A DNA stretch of 64,000 nucleotides from Haliclystus octoradiatus (lineage: Eukaryota; Cnidaria; Staurozoa; Stauromedusae; Haliclystidae). The notes below the pieces were generated by a model. The model was not told the DNA's origin. It saw only the letters and a list, made by a program, of their open reading frames with translations, and did no database searches. The stretch covers positions 14,240,110 to 14,304,109 of the forward strand of contig OU744452.1 of the NCBI GenBank assembly GCA_916610825.1. Reading direction: 5' to 3'. Numbering within the stretch: position 1 is the first letter of the stretch; each line of letters starts with the position of its first letter. Shown in pieces: positions 1 to 12,195 of the stretch. A program made the translations under genes and the position numbers.

Positions 1-747
1 AGTGTAAACTAAGATGAGTATCAGATTCTCCTATAGCTGTAATGCAGTTATCAACATTTTTGTTTACTTAGACTTTCACAGCTCCGTGTATATGCTCCAA
101 CTATTTTTTTTTTCAAAAATAGATGATTGTACACCTTGGAGCGGTGAAGGTACACATGTAACGCAATTGAGAACTCAGCTAAACAAACACATATAATCGA
201 CATGGCAATGTTCAAGAATATAGAGATTTTCGTTGGACATCATGAGATAATAAAGTAGTTCAACATTTCAATATCATTAATTGTCAAGAATATTTGACAG
301 GAAACAGCAAAGCGATTTTACAGTTGAATTTGATGGGTTGTCTTTGTATTTCTGCTTTCGATTAATACTTCTTGTTAATTCAAACAGGCTGAGAGTTATA
401 CGGCAAGAAAGGAGATAAATGAATATAAAACTAATCTCATAATTACACGATCATACTTAGTGATTTATGAATTTAAAATAACCTATTTACTAAAAAGATA
501 CAGTTACAGTATGCATGCAGTACTTACATGTGTACCAAAAAAGTTCTTAGCTTATGTAATTATGGCGTAGGGATCGAATCAAATCTGGGCAGACGGGCAT
601 CTAACATTTAATTTTGTACCATTTCTATTTCTTAAACTATTTCCTCATTCGGCCAACGTTCTCCAGCAGACCACGGCTGGCAACATATAAATAACATGGC
701 CGATATATCATTTTCTTATACTAAGAAAATTTAACGTAAGAACTTAC
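1..747. other. Non-coding left edge
   Basis: AT-rich sequence with no recognisable exon, repeat or RNA gene. If the signal-peptide exon at 748-811 belongs to a minus-strand gene, this stretch is its first intron. I looked for the conserved 27-nt second exon of the downstream paralogues (encoding FPDWDDLS) and did not find it here. Confidence 0.4.
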
Positions 748-811
748 TTGCTGAATTACAGGCAGCGATGGACAAAACAGCAATAAGAAAAAGTGACAAG
801 AAATTGGCCAT
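748..811 (-). CDS. Candidate first exon with signal peptide (partial gene)
   Basis: On the minus strand an ATG at 811-809 opens 21 codons reading MANFLSLFLIAVLSIAACNS plus Ala, a typical secretory signal, ended by a GTAAGT donor at 747-742 in phase 1. The three secreted-protein genes further right also start with a short signal-peptide exon that ends in phase 1 after an Ala codon. This could therefore be the first exon of a fourth member whose remaining exons lie left of position 1. Against this, the TATA/E-box pair shared by the three complete genes is not visible about 95 bp upstream, and the 27-nt second exon is absent from 1-747. It may be another secreted protein or a chance match. Confidence 0.3.
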
Positions 812-3450
812 TTTAAGGGATTACAATATTTCAATAATAAAATTTCAACAGCAACAAATTTGCACTACGCCTGTTGGTTGGTCGACCGCGGATTGGAAGA
901 ATAGATGAAATTACGAAAAATATAAACCTTTAACGAGCATTTGTTAGTTCATATATTTACACAGCTGCATTTAGGTAATCAAGTATTCGTGAAATCGGTA
1001 AAGCAAAAGTTCAATGTTCAAATTCAATGGTCTCCTTCTTCTTAAATTGCGTCAGCTATGTGTCAACTTGGGTTTTTTTTAACGAGCAACAAACCAACTG
1101 CGACTAGTGCGTTGTAGTTGTCATTTTCAAAGCAAACGGTTGATAGGAAAAGGAAATGAACTTGAATTGCACTTTAAATTGTTTTGAAAATGAATCAAAA
1201 GTCAAAATGTTTTGAATCATTGCTGTCTCAATGAAATGATATGTTGACATTTTACCGCAGTTAATACTATAGTTCTAATCTCAGATTTCAGACTTTTTGG
1301 TGGGATTTTCACTATGCATGTGTGACTGCACCAGCTTGTATTTACTTTTTATTACAACATTAAATCCGAGTCCTCCCTTCTTGTACATAGATAAGTTTTA
1401 ATTTATGCAAGAATAGTTTGTTAGTTTCAAATCAGTTAGACTCAGTTTACTTTGTTTTCAAGCCAAAAAATCTCTTGTTTTCAACAAAATTGGCTCGTTT
1501 TAAGTGAACGTTTATGCAATTTTGACTTACAAGATTTACTTCCTATTAATTTATTTATTTATAGAAATATGACTTCTTGAAGAGACCCAATTCATGGGAA
1601 ACGCCTTGTACGGATTTTATGATACAAAACAACGAGTGAATAAAATGTGTACAAAGCGATTAGCTTTGTATTACTATTTTTTTATTATTATTTTTTTTTT
1701 GGAACAGTTTAGTTTTAATTTAATTCAAATTCGTAAAAAAATTTGTAAAATTGACGTAACATAACTATATTGAATAAAAACAGATAAAGTAATTAAAATA
1801 ATAATTTATATTATTGCTTTTCAGCAATAAAATCTTTATATAAGGGTCCAAACGATTCATTTTATGGTAAATTATTCGCTAGATTTTAATTGGCTATATT
1901 GTTTTCTCGCATGCGGGAAAGCATCGTATAAGCAGCCTGATTGGTTATTTTCGCTTTTTACTGGCTATTTAAACGTGAAAAAACAGACGGAAAATATGTT
2001 CACGGTTTTTTACTGACAAATCTCGCTGGCTATAGAATAAATGTAAATAAGTTATTGTAGAGATTTTAATTATAGATAAATAATGATGTGGGTTGTCCAC
2101 ACTTGCGTAGGTATAGTGCTCGATGATATCTATCAGAGCTTGATGAATCAAAGAAAAAGAGACAGAAAGTTCTCGCTACTCCTAGTTTCCTTAGTTTCCT
2201 ACCTTAATTATATAGAAGAAAAATCCATATGCAAGATTACATGATGCAATATATGTATGTTAAGGAATAAAAAATTATTTTGGCTTGTTCATGTCACATT
2301 AACATGTAAGAGAATAGACAGGGTTCGCATTTGATGGTATAATAAAAAAACAATGCGAGTATGTAAAGTGGTAAATCCTGTTTAGCATTCCCTTTCGGTC
2401 ACTGAGTTCACTCAACTAATGTCATCAGACAAACCGAAGATTCCTAACTGTCAAGCGAGGAAGCAAAGCAAAGGTGTACAGGATCAGGAATCGAACTCTA
2501 ACTTCTGCATGAGTATCCTTTCTTCAACAAGAGTCGGACTGGAGTGAATCTCTTGTCAGACATGAACAGTAATCGGAGCAGAAGTCGGAAATTAAATCCC
2601 AGTATTCTTCTATTAACTCTAACAAAGATTACAATCATCTGGATATTCCAACATAGAGATTTTGTTTGGCCATATATTTCAGATCATGTTAATTTATTTT
2701 GTACGTTGTTGTATTTGCTGAACTTAGGGTTGCTAAATTAGTTTCATTTCTTTACTTTTTACAGGAGTTTGTCTGAAATATACTAGAGCCGGAGTCGTAG
2801 TTGGAGTCAATTTTTTCAGGATTTGGAGCCTGAACTTCTGACCACGTACACCTCTAAAACAAAGCCATGCAAACGAGTTTCAACGACGCAGCTCCAACAT
2901 AAAATTAGCAAAGTACACCGATGTATTAGGTTTCTTTAGAAACTCATATTTCACGTTAAGGATAAGTGGGGGTTGGTCGTAACACTTCATGCATCAAATA
3001 TACGTGTCATTAGTGATATAGTTGTGCAAGCAAAACAATTTGCTGAGTCAATCATTCCCTAGATGTTTTGACCAATAAACAACGTAGCACGGGTGTTATT
3101 ATATGTGTAGGCAGAATATGACTTCTGAAGTTTTGAAACATGTATGAACTATCCATTAAAATTTAGTTTTAACGGGTTTTATTTGATGATCATATGAAAA
3201 TGTCTTTACTGTGGCCCATCCATATTACAGGTCAACATCAACAAAATATACTCAAACTACAAAAAAAAATGCTTTGAAAGTACGTCTAGTCGTTGTTTGC
3301 AACAATATACACATATATACTATGCAGTTGTGCATATGGTAGTTAATTAAAAGTCAATTCGCTAGTACTGCATATACTCTGCTAACTATTTGCAATGAAT
3401 TAATTATTGAATCCGTAATTTACATCTATGTTTTATTATAGTTTTATAAA
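812..3450. other. Intergenic, no gene recognised
   Basis: AT-rich, with short homopolymer tracts (for example 1677-1700) and no ORF worth calling. Around 2450-2500 the minus strand carries a B-box-like GTTCGATTCC, possibly a decayed tRNA-derived SINE, but no A box or second copy was found. The right end is the 3' flank of the secreted-protein gene; the minus strand shows AATAAA at 3437-3432, about 15 nt after its stop codon, as a candidate poly(A) signal. Confidence 0.5.
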
Positions 3451-6400
3451 TTAACAGAAATTAAGATAAGGTCTTCTTTGAAGAAAAACATGTTGTGTTG
3501 TGATTTGACCCAGGGCATCCATGCATTTTGGATGTGTCTTCTTTTCAAAGAAATACTGTTGAGAAAAACGAAGGAAAGTACATGAATAAAAATAACATCA
3601 TTTTGTTAGTATATCACTGAATGCAAACATAAATAAAGTGATTACATAACTGAAGTATGGATGGGTCTATGTACATGAGAATGAATATCTACAAACACTC
3701 TAGGTATGCCTTGTTTCGCTGAAGACATAATATTTCTGCATGCTAATCCAGATTTCAGACTCAATTAAAAAGAACATAGCAATGGCTGCAGCAAGGACTT
3801 CAAATGTTCATAACTTGATTATCCCTATAGATCGTTGATTTCACAATATTCAATAACGATGTATACCCATTGCAGTACAGATAAAATCAGAAGTTGAAAC
3901 AAATATATGGAATTTTTTTTTCTTTTTATCCTCATTAAACCAGATAAAGCAACAAATTTTCTATTCCTGAAGCACCCAATATCTCATGTTCATTCTATAT
4001 GATGGGAGATACGTAGCATTTTTGAATCCCTTGGTATGTATATATTTATTCTCTCACGTCCGGCAGCTTCCCGAGATTAGCATTTAGCAATGATGTTTTT
4101 TGATTGCCCCGCTGATTGCCAGCAAAACATTTTCCAGCATCTAGTACTTACTGAGAATTTATCTGATGTTGGTTGTTCTACTCTGCTACTCTTGAGCTTC
4201 TTATCCAACGTAACCCAACCAAATCCATTCAAAACATCAGAATTGTAAAGTAAGAAAACAGGAAAGAAATCATTGCAGTCCATATCTGTGCTAATGTCAT
4301 ACCAGTAATGTTTTCCTATATTATATAAAAGAGAGATTAACGTAACATGTTTTCAATTTATTATCTTTTACATTAATATTAACACATCATAATTTTCTAA
4401 CTTTGTTCAACCCTCTGTATACGGCCTTCACATAGCTCGATATTGTATAGGAGTACACGACAACCGAGCTTCACGAGACAGTGGGTAAACACTTTTTCCA
4501 TTGAAACTTCGTCTTTGATAGGTAGCACAAAATTAGTTAGCATGATAGGAATGTTTGCACTATGTGAGGTTCTTAACTTCCTAATATCTAATTTCTGAGA
4601 GATATTGATCTTCACAGGCGTTTTCTCTAACCAATAGATGTTCCTGCGCAAGTTTGATGGATGGTGCTATTGTCCCATTAGCAGAACATCATTTTTCGCA
4701 GAGTAAAATTCAGTATAGTATCGTTGCAAAAAGGTGAACTATAATTGTCAGAACTTTATTTTCATTGGCTTATTAGAATGCCAATGAAACATTAATCAAC
4801 TTATTCTTCCGTATTTGTCTTATGCAGCCCACTCACATGGACACTAACAGCATCAACAACAGAAAAAACTACATACCCATTGTATAGAAGCAACGTCCAG
4901 CCACCCATTTTGTTCCAGCCAAATCTTTCTCTCTCAAGGGAATCTTCATCGTTGAGGTAAACGTATTTCCAACTTGAATTAAGAGATTATCTCCAATGAA
5001 ATCAGGATCTCTTGCTGGTGCATTACAAATTGTATTAGGGTCAATGAAGTATGCAGTGAGGACCATTAAACCGTTCTCTTCGACAAATGGAGGCAATCTG
5101 TTTTTAGGGATCTTTGTTCCTTTAGGGACCTATAAAATTAAACAGAAATGAAATCTAAATTCCTGTAATTACAAATTGTATGATTGCATCGATAGTTAAA
5201 GTCAGATCAATATTTGATAATACAGCAATGCAGTGCAGTACGCTCGATAGCATGCAGTGATAAATCATTAAGAAGGTTTTGAACAGTAGAGCCAACAAAA
5301 TCCTTCTGTTGATTTTTTTGGTTTACATTATTAATGTAAAAGTATACTTCAACGGTGGAAAAAAGACATAGGCAGTTGGCTCTAGTACTTGCGTATGGTA
5401 CTTTGAACAACTTGAGCTGATACGAAGATATTACATCAAGGTCTATGTACCTTGATCAAGGCATGCTGCTTACCGCAAATTGAACACCAGCAATTTGTTT
5501 ATTTGAGTCAAATAACAACATCAGCATATTGTCATTGTTCTGCACGTAACGGTTTCCACGGAAATGAGTAGATTCTAAAATGAACGGAAGATATCATGTT
5601 ATGCAAAACTATTGATACGTCCTCTCTCTTTCTATATATACACAGGAAATATTCCAAGTCTCAAAGTTATTCTCATACCTTGACATTTGGTCTCGAGTTT
5701 CCATCCTTCAGAAACAGCATCTTCAATATTATATGGCATACCACTGAATTTCAACCATTTTACTAGAAATAACAAGTTATAGATGATATGAATATTATTA
5801 CCCTAATTTGCAGTTGTAGATCGCAGTTTTCACAATAAACAAATCTTCATATCCATGGAAATATTTGATAATATATCTCAGAGTTATTTAAATTCGCTTA
5901 GAATACTGTAAAAATATATTATGTAAACTATGTTTTGTTTCATAAAATAGTTGTTTTGTTTAACCAAAGGGATGACAAATGCGGCAGCCATGCAGTAACA
6001 CTTTGATACTCGGTACTATCCAGATTTCCAGATTAAGTCAATGTAGAGTTGATATATAGTTTTTATAGAACTCCCAAAGAAAAAATTAAGAATACTGTTT
6101 AGGGAACAGCAACCATTAACCGTGTGAAATAAACTATACAGTCATCAACATATGACCTGTGTCGACTGGACACCCTCTCTACAGGCTCAATCATTCCATA
6201 AATATGTTTTCATATCTCCTATGTATACATTACAAATACAAAATTTAAAGCACACAAACTTTCAACAATAAACTTGAACTTACTAGATAGATCATCCCAG
6301 TCTGGAAATCCTACAAAACAAATTCAGAATTAAAAAAATTGAAATAGGTGATAAGGATATCGATGATAAAAAGTTATGTATAAACACAAGCTTAGTACAT

Positions 6401-6834
6401 GGTAACACTAGTGCCCTGAGCTTTTCTGCAATGCTTTATTGATATATCTTCTTGCTTGTCTAAACTTAGATTTTGAAAATTCAAAATTTGACTACGACAA
6501 TTATCTCACGAACCGTGTCAGAAAGTGTGATAGGATTTTGAATTGTTAATGCTTTTGTATCATAAGGAATGGAATAGAAAGTATTGTTATAAAAGTTTAG
6601 GTTATTAAGGTTATTTTGACATCCCAACATTTACAATATTGACATATTTCTATAGAAAGACGACAATTAGATAACTACTTCATTTAAAAGCCTAGCCAGA
6701 CATCAGTGTAAAAGGTAATAATTTAATATACAGTAGTAACTGTTTGACAAATACTTACGAGCAGAAATAACGTCTACTTGACAAACAGCTACAAAGATAG
6801 CTAAGAGTGCAACTAAACATCCGTGAATTGCCAT
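3451..6834 (-). CDS. Secreted six-cysteine protein, paralogue 1 (269 aa, 7 exons)
   Basis: Exons in order: 6834-6759, 6310-6284, 5762-5679, 5574-5474, 5129-4877, 4315-4152, 3555-3451. All have consensus acceptors and GT donors, and together give 810 nt and 269 residues ending in TAA. The protein opens with a signal peptide (MAIHGCLVALLAIFVAVCQV) and has no membrane segment. Its mature part has six cysteines, in KCQ, TIC, RCF, MDC, PKC and the terminal NFC, suggesting three disulphides. Conserved blocks shared by all three copies include FPDWDDLS, GWKLETKCQ, FRGNRYV, FDSNKQIAGVQFA, DPNTICNAPARDPDFIGDNL, HYWYDIS, FFPVFLLYNSDVLNGFGWV and ITTQHVFLQRRPYLNFC. I do not recognise a named family; similar uncharacterised secreted proteins may exist in other invertebrates. 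The structure is secure because exon sizes and splice phases repeat exactly in the other two copies. Function unknown. Confidence 0.85.
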
Positions 6835-6921
6835 CTTGTAAATACAACACTTTCTCATATACCTATTTCCGGTCGTGAAAGGTATATCGGAATATAATGA
6901 AAACCTTGAGAATATAATTGG

Positions 6922-6945
6922 CTTTTATAGATGATATCATGTGAC
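6922..6945 (-). promoter_or_regulatory. TATA box with adjacent E-box-like site, paralogue 1
   Basis: Read on the minus strand, TCACATGAT (6944-6936) is followed after 6 nt by TATAAAAG (6929-6922), about 90 nt before the ATG. The other two paralogues have TCACGTGAT and TATAAA at nearly the same spacing. Here the E-box core is CACATG instead of CACGTG. Confidence 0.6.
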
Positions 6946-8877
6946 ATAATATGTCACTTTGCACTTTGTCCTGTCACCTGTCAAAAGTAAACAAGGAGAT
7001 GGAAAACAGGTGCCTTCCTGTTTTGTCTCGGAATACAGTAAGCACTTTAACAACATTAGATTTCAAGTGAGGGAATACAAAGAATGAAGACAGCAAATGT
7101 GCCAACATTGTCTACTTTGTGCATACAAGTGTACACAGCTTACGTAATGACCACTTCATGACTTATAGATTCTGTAAGCTCAACTTAACACATTATGCAA
7201 ACCACTCAATATTTCATAATCACTTGTTGCTCTGACGACAAGTTAGAGCATATGTTGCATCTATGAATAAATAAGTAGGTATGCTCAAATATCTGTCCAA
7301 TGCTATCTGACGTCATTAAAAAGTAATTAGATTAGAAATTCATAATGATGCAGAGATTATTGTGCCATCCAAGAGATTGAAAACAACTGTGTTATGATCA
7401 GTTCGCTTGAGCTGTCCGAATTTCCAAATTTTATTTTTCGTTGATGTATTTGTTTTCCAATCTTTATAATTTTCTATTGTTTGCAGATTCATGTATATAG
7501 GAAGATTAATAGTTTAATATTTTACATAATGTTATGGCTTTTTATGGTGAATTTCCCTTTGTCGCTTCAATCACGTCAAACACGTTACACGCCCGGGGGT
7601 AACTCCAAGTGCCGCATTGACGGGGTGTGCCACTTTGGAAATATGTGAAGTACCCGAAAAGTTCCAAAAATCCTTTAAAAAGCTACCCAAATTGTTTTAA
7701 AAACTTGAAAATGCTGCCCAAAAAGTCCAGGAAGGGTTCTTCCATATAGGCTTTATGTGGGGATGTTCCATTTTTATGGGTAAAAATTCAAATCCAGTTT
7801 TCCATTTTCAACCTTCAATTTCAGTTTTTTTCCCAAATTCTCTAGAAGATCGGAATTCGAAACAAAACGTTTAATATTCTAAAATATCCTATACCCAAAA
7901 AGTATATTTCTCCGCTGGAATATGGACCCCAAGAAAGAGGCACGTCCCCGCATAGCAGCAGTATGGGGGTTACACGTCGATCGATGCAATGTTGAATTAA
8001 AATATTAGTTACAAAGTTTAACATCCAATTACTGCCATCAATTGCTACACTTTAATTATATTGTAGAATTTAATTGTATTGGAGTTACAGAAATGGGGAA
8101 TTTGATTTATTGAATCAGTTTTATCAAACTGTATTAAACTCAAAATAAAGCTCTCAGCAGGTATCCAATATTACCTCTACTAATTGTTTAAATAGCAGAC
8201 TTTTATATATACAATCATACATGACAATGCTATAATTATATATACAACTCCGGTATTCAAATAGATAAATAAAAAATAACGAATGAAGAAATAAAGAAAT
8301 ATTATCAAATCATAAAATAAAAAATACTTCAAAGCAGGAGGATTTTAACCGTAGCCTGTAACTGTAAAATACGATCTATAGGTAATATGATCGACTGACT
8401 ATGCATTTGATATGAAGCCTAATTAGAGGATCAGAATTCGATTCCCATGACGATAATTATTTTCTTGAATCTATGTAGGGTTCGAAAAAACTTTCAAATA
8501 GTACTCTGGCAACGAAAGACCATTATTTGACACGCTGTTGAGCGTTCAAAATAAAATAGTCAACATGATTTACCTAGCATATTATCGACAGAACCTTGTA
8601 ACTATTTTCTCTCCATTTGAATAATATTCAAAGAACGCGGCAATGCAGACCCTTATAAAAATACAAGGCAGGAAGATACCATTATGTAGCATCATCGAAT
8701 GGTAGGAAATACATCGACAAGTCAGGAGAAGTTGCCATTGTAACTGAAAGTACATGACATCCATTCCGAAATACTGCACCGATTCAGGAAAATACATCAT
8801 GTCCATGTGAAAATACATAATCACAGTGACAATCGAATTTTGACTCTATTTCGACTTTCTATTTTTTACAGTCACTG
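6946..8877. other. Intergenic between secreted-protein gene 1 and the gypsy relic
   Basis: Apart from the MITE at 7592-7973 I see no gene. Around 8430-8445 there is a B-box-like motif (ATTCGATTCCC) that could be a decayed SINE head. Short ORFs here have no recognisable motifs. Confidence 0.4.
7592..7973. repeat. MITE of the CCCGGGGGTAACTCC type, copy 1
   Basis: The left end reads CCCGGGGGTAACTCC followed by GACGGGGTGTGCCAC. The right end (about 7940-7973) is its degenerate reverse complement, with CACGTCCCCGC before GGGGGTTAC, giving terminal inverted repeats of about 40 bp. Two related elements lie at 16469-16726 and 38320-38412. Such C/G-run-ended elements are, from memory, widespread in marine invertebrate genomes. 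No coding capacity. Confidence 0.55.
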
Positions 8878-11193
8878 ACCATATTACACACGTTGACCAG
8901 AAGCCATTCCAATGTCAGATGCTACCGCTATGTCTTGTGCCAAAGCATTAATCTACCACTGGATATCACGTTTTGGAGCTGCTGCTTCAACAATGACTTT
9001 CGGCAGGGGACGTCGATTCACATCGGATCGCTGAACCGCTCTCAGTACTCTTTTGGGTATTCATCGACAACGCACAACATCTCATCATCACAGTACAATG
9101 GCCTGCTTGTATGAAGCGGAATCGGGGTCATAATTCCGAACGTTCGTGCCGTTGTTGGATTTCCGTGTCGTCGTTGAATTTCATTCCGTGTTTCCATTTC
9201 GTCGTCATCTGCGCTGCCATCTGCGCAATTAATTTCGCGCGGAATCGGGGTCAATATTCTGAGCTGCGGAGTCGTCGTTGGATCTTGCTTCGTTGTTGAA
9301 CTTCATTCCGTCGTCTGCGCTTCCGTCTGCGCTGCCATCATTACAACTATCAAATTGTCTCTCACTTTGGATCAAGGTGTTTTATTACCAAGAGGAAGGT
9401 TTTCGATTTATGTTTGATATTACCTCCACTGGATTTTAATTACTGTCAGATTCAGGCTTAGCATTCATTGCTTACTTTATTGTTCGTTTTCAAATAGTTG
9501 TTATAAATTCTATCAGAGGTCTGGATTATGGAATACTCGCGCTTATATGACGGGAAAACAATAGAAATGTTTGCAATTTATTAATTTATTAATATCATTT
9601 ATGTCATTAATTGAGAAAGATTTATAGCTACTATTATTACAGCTATTGTAGCGGGTGGAATGTACGAAGTATTGATTAATACCACCACACATACATAAGC
9701 GTTGATTAGATATATATTTGATGTAATATTTGTAGCTGGCCACCAACAGGGAGAGGATGAATAAGGGTTAATATGACCGTTGATAAACAGAGCCTCTATG
9801 AAGGTGGACCAGCTTTGCTAATATAGATGTTGTCGCCACGAAGGGCAGACGAGAAGAGGGTGATTACATTACAGACAGTGATTTACATTTACAAGGTATA
9901 CGTGATTACAAACGGAAGCTTTACAGTTAACAAAGGAAATACATTATGGATAAGACAATAGACATAAAACAATCCACTACACTATTATATAGGAAAGTGT
10001 AACTGGAGGCAGACTCTGAAAATGCAACATCAAAATCCATGAAATACTGATAACACCGATGCACCCTAACACCATGTGAAGTATTTATGTTGTTTTTAAA
10101 CGTTGTCTCGAATAATTTTCTTCGGAAAATCTAAGAATGACAATATGATTGATGTCATTGATCAGAATGAAAAAGTCCCACTACTGCAAGACTAAAAAAT
10201 GTCCAATATTTTGAATATGCGTATGCTGCTTCTATATTTCATGGATTTTGATTTTGCTTTTTCCGAGTCTGTCTGTCAACCTTCAATCACAAGTTCCGAT
10301 AATAATTATATGTTTCTCAATAATAAACTGCAAACATTAATGCCATCGTTTTCCATATCCATATAAGCTTGAATATTTTACAATCCAGACCTCTTATAAG
10401 TCTTATAAAACTAAATAATCATTGTATTTTCCAGAAATTATCCTGTTCTTTGTGATGTTTTCAAACTGATGCGCAGATGGCAGCGCAGATGACGACGGAA
10501 TAGAAACATGGAATGAAATTCAACGACGACGCGGAAATCCAACGACGGCACGAAAGTCGGAATTATGACCCCGATTCCGCTTCATATGCTTGAACGTTTC
10601 ATCGACAACTGAAAGCTTTCCTTCATGTTCGTCTGACGGTACCCAATTCGACAGATGAACTACATATTGTTCTCCTTGGCCTTCGTTCTGCAGTTAAAGA
10701 AGATTTGTCCTACTTACCGGCTGGACTGGTTTATGGTATGCCTCTTCGATTAGAGCTACAACATATCCTCATTCGATCTTGGACTGCCTTCGTTCTCACA
10801 TGCACTATCTCACATCTGCTGTCACAAAGTCTCATGGCCAGTCACCTTCTCACACTCCATCGGTATTCGATAAGTCTACGTATGCTTTTGTCTGAAACAA
10901 TGCAAATGGCACTTCACTTCAACCACCATACGACGGATCTTTTAGGGTGTCACGATACAAAGTCTATTTCATCCTGGAATTTGGTCACCAAAGAGATTCT
11001 TTTTCTACTGTTCTTCCCAGTCTGAAATTCAGAAGTTCTTCCCAAACCGCTTTCCTTCCTTTGTTGATTTTAAATGCTACTTTAGACTCTAACTGGCAAC
11101 AACAATGAAACTATCCAGCCAACAAGTCCTCCTGTTCAAAGTACAACTCGTTCTGGTCGTCTTACTCACCCACCTCTACACTATTCTACATAA
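8878..11193 (+). mobile_element. Ty3/gypsy retrotransposon relic: integrase and Pol C-terminus, split by a nested element
   Basis: Two pieces, 8878-9109 and 10587-11193, together encode the end of a Ty3/gypsy Pol. The left piece reads through the integrase core: TR*PEAIP with TGA in place of the usual Trp codon (8894-8896), then AKALIYHWISRFG, a GRGRRFTSDR block, and the NGL of the conserved HPQxNGLVERFHR motif. The right piece resumes with LERF, then after a 1-nt loss the segments VLLGLRSAVKEDL and LVYGMPLRL. After another frameshift it ends in the typical Pol tail TTRSGR, with a stop at 11191-11193. A purine run at 11222-11230 followed by TG at 11234 is a candidate polypurine tract and 3' LTR start; the LTR's far end is not identified. 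Several frameshifts and stops: inactive. Confidence 0.75.
9110..10586. mobile_element. Non-autonomous TIR element nested in the gypsy integrase
   Basis: A 1477-bp insert bounded by near-perfect inverted repeats. The left end begins TATGAAGCGGAATCGGGGTC (9110) and the right end is its reverse complement, ending at 10586. The inverted arms extend about 120 bp (9110-9233 and about 10465-10586). A diverged second copy of the arm follows in tandem on the left (about 9238-9340). TGCTTG is present directly on both sides (9104-9109 and 10587-10592) as a 6-bp target-site duplication. Removing the insert and one copy restores the integrase frame NGLLERF across the junction. The AT-rich centre has no transposase. 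The superfamily is not determined; a 6-bp duplication excludes Tc1/mariner, hAT and piggyBac. Confidence 0.75.
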
Positions 11194-12195
11194 CCGTGAA
11201 CATCGATGTACATGCTCACTGATGGGAGAGTAATGTAGTGACTGCTATATCTACGTTACAGCTGTACTAGAATTAGCGACATAAAGATACATTGCGAAAT
11301 ATATAATTATCAAAATGATGAGGTGAAATATATCATTTCAACTTTACCAAGCAAAACAATTAGTACTATTTGAGTATATCTTCTTCATTTCCAGGAGCAT
11401 TTACATCTTTTGTGGAAATTTGTTTTGTTGGGGTTTTGTTGACGCTTAAAACTTCAGAATTCGAAAAGAACTATTTTATATTGTCAACATCCCTTATAAC
11501 AATATCTATAGTTGCAAAAGAAGTTCTGTTTTTATACAGCGAGAATAATTCTAATTGAGCAAAAAGAGCCCCGATGGATTGATCCAAAGTTCTATTATCT
11601 TTCCGGTAAGCTTCATTCATTAGCTGATGACTTTTCGCCATTTTCGTGAACACTTACCACTTATCCATGCATTTATTACTTCAAAACTGGATAATCGTAA
11701 CTCTCTATATTATGGTCTACCAAAATCTCTAATAAAGAAATACAACGTATACAACGCATTCATAATGCAGCAGCAAAACTTATTATGTGCGCTAAAAAAT
11801 ATGATAATGTATCTCCTCTTTTACATTCACTTCATTGGCTTCCAGTTGAACAACGCATCTTTTTCAAAGTATTATTATTGACTTTCATTCTATAAATAAC
11901 CTTCCTCAGAAGTATTTAAAAGAACCTTAAATCTTAACCTATAATTATGAAGCCTTTCAAATGGTTGTTCGCGCATTTCTATCCGAATTCTGAATTAAAA
12001 TTTTCGAAAGTAGTACCATTCGAAGCGCCTTGTACTAGATTGGGCTCTTACGTCTCTCGATTTGATTTTCGTTTTCTGCTTTTCTTATCGAAACAAAATG
12101 TATCTTTCCATTTTACGGCTCCATACCGCACCGCCATTGTTTCTCGATGTTTTTCACCTCGCATCATTGACTTTTGCCATTTCTTCATACTTTAA
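11194..12195. other. TE-rich intergenic stretch
   Basis: Begins with the putative gypsy 3' LTR and contains a CR1/L2-like LINE relic at 11640-11940. A minus-strand open frame at about 11653-11471 encodes a 60-aa peptide (including QSIGALFAQLELFSLYKNRT) that I cannot assign. The stretch ends at the TTAA (12192-12195) that precedes the TTAA-flanked element. Confidence 0.4.
11640..11940 (+). mobile_element. CR1/L2-like LINE relic, reverse transcriptase C-terminal part
   Basis: Translation gives the LINE thumb-region signature LIHAFITSKLDNRNSLYYGL followed by PKSLIKK. After a frameshift near 11740 it continues as QNAA-like residues, PLLHSLHWLPVEQRIFFK and VLLLTFIL. These blocks (LDYCNSLLYG, SLHWLPV) are characteristic of CR1/L2/Rex-type ORF2 C-termini. 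The fragment is 5'-truncated, frameshifted and has no intact catalytic core. Confidence 0.6.
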
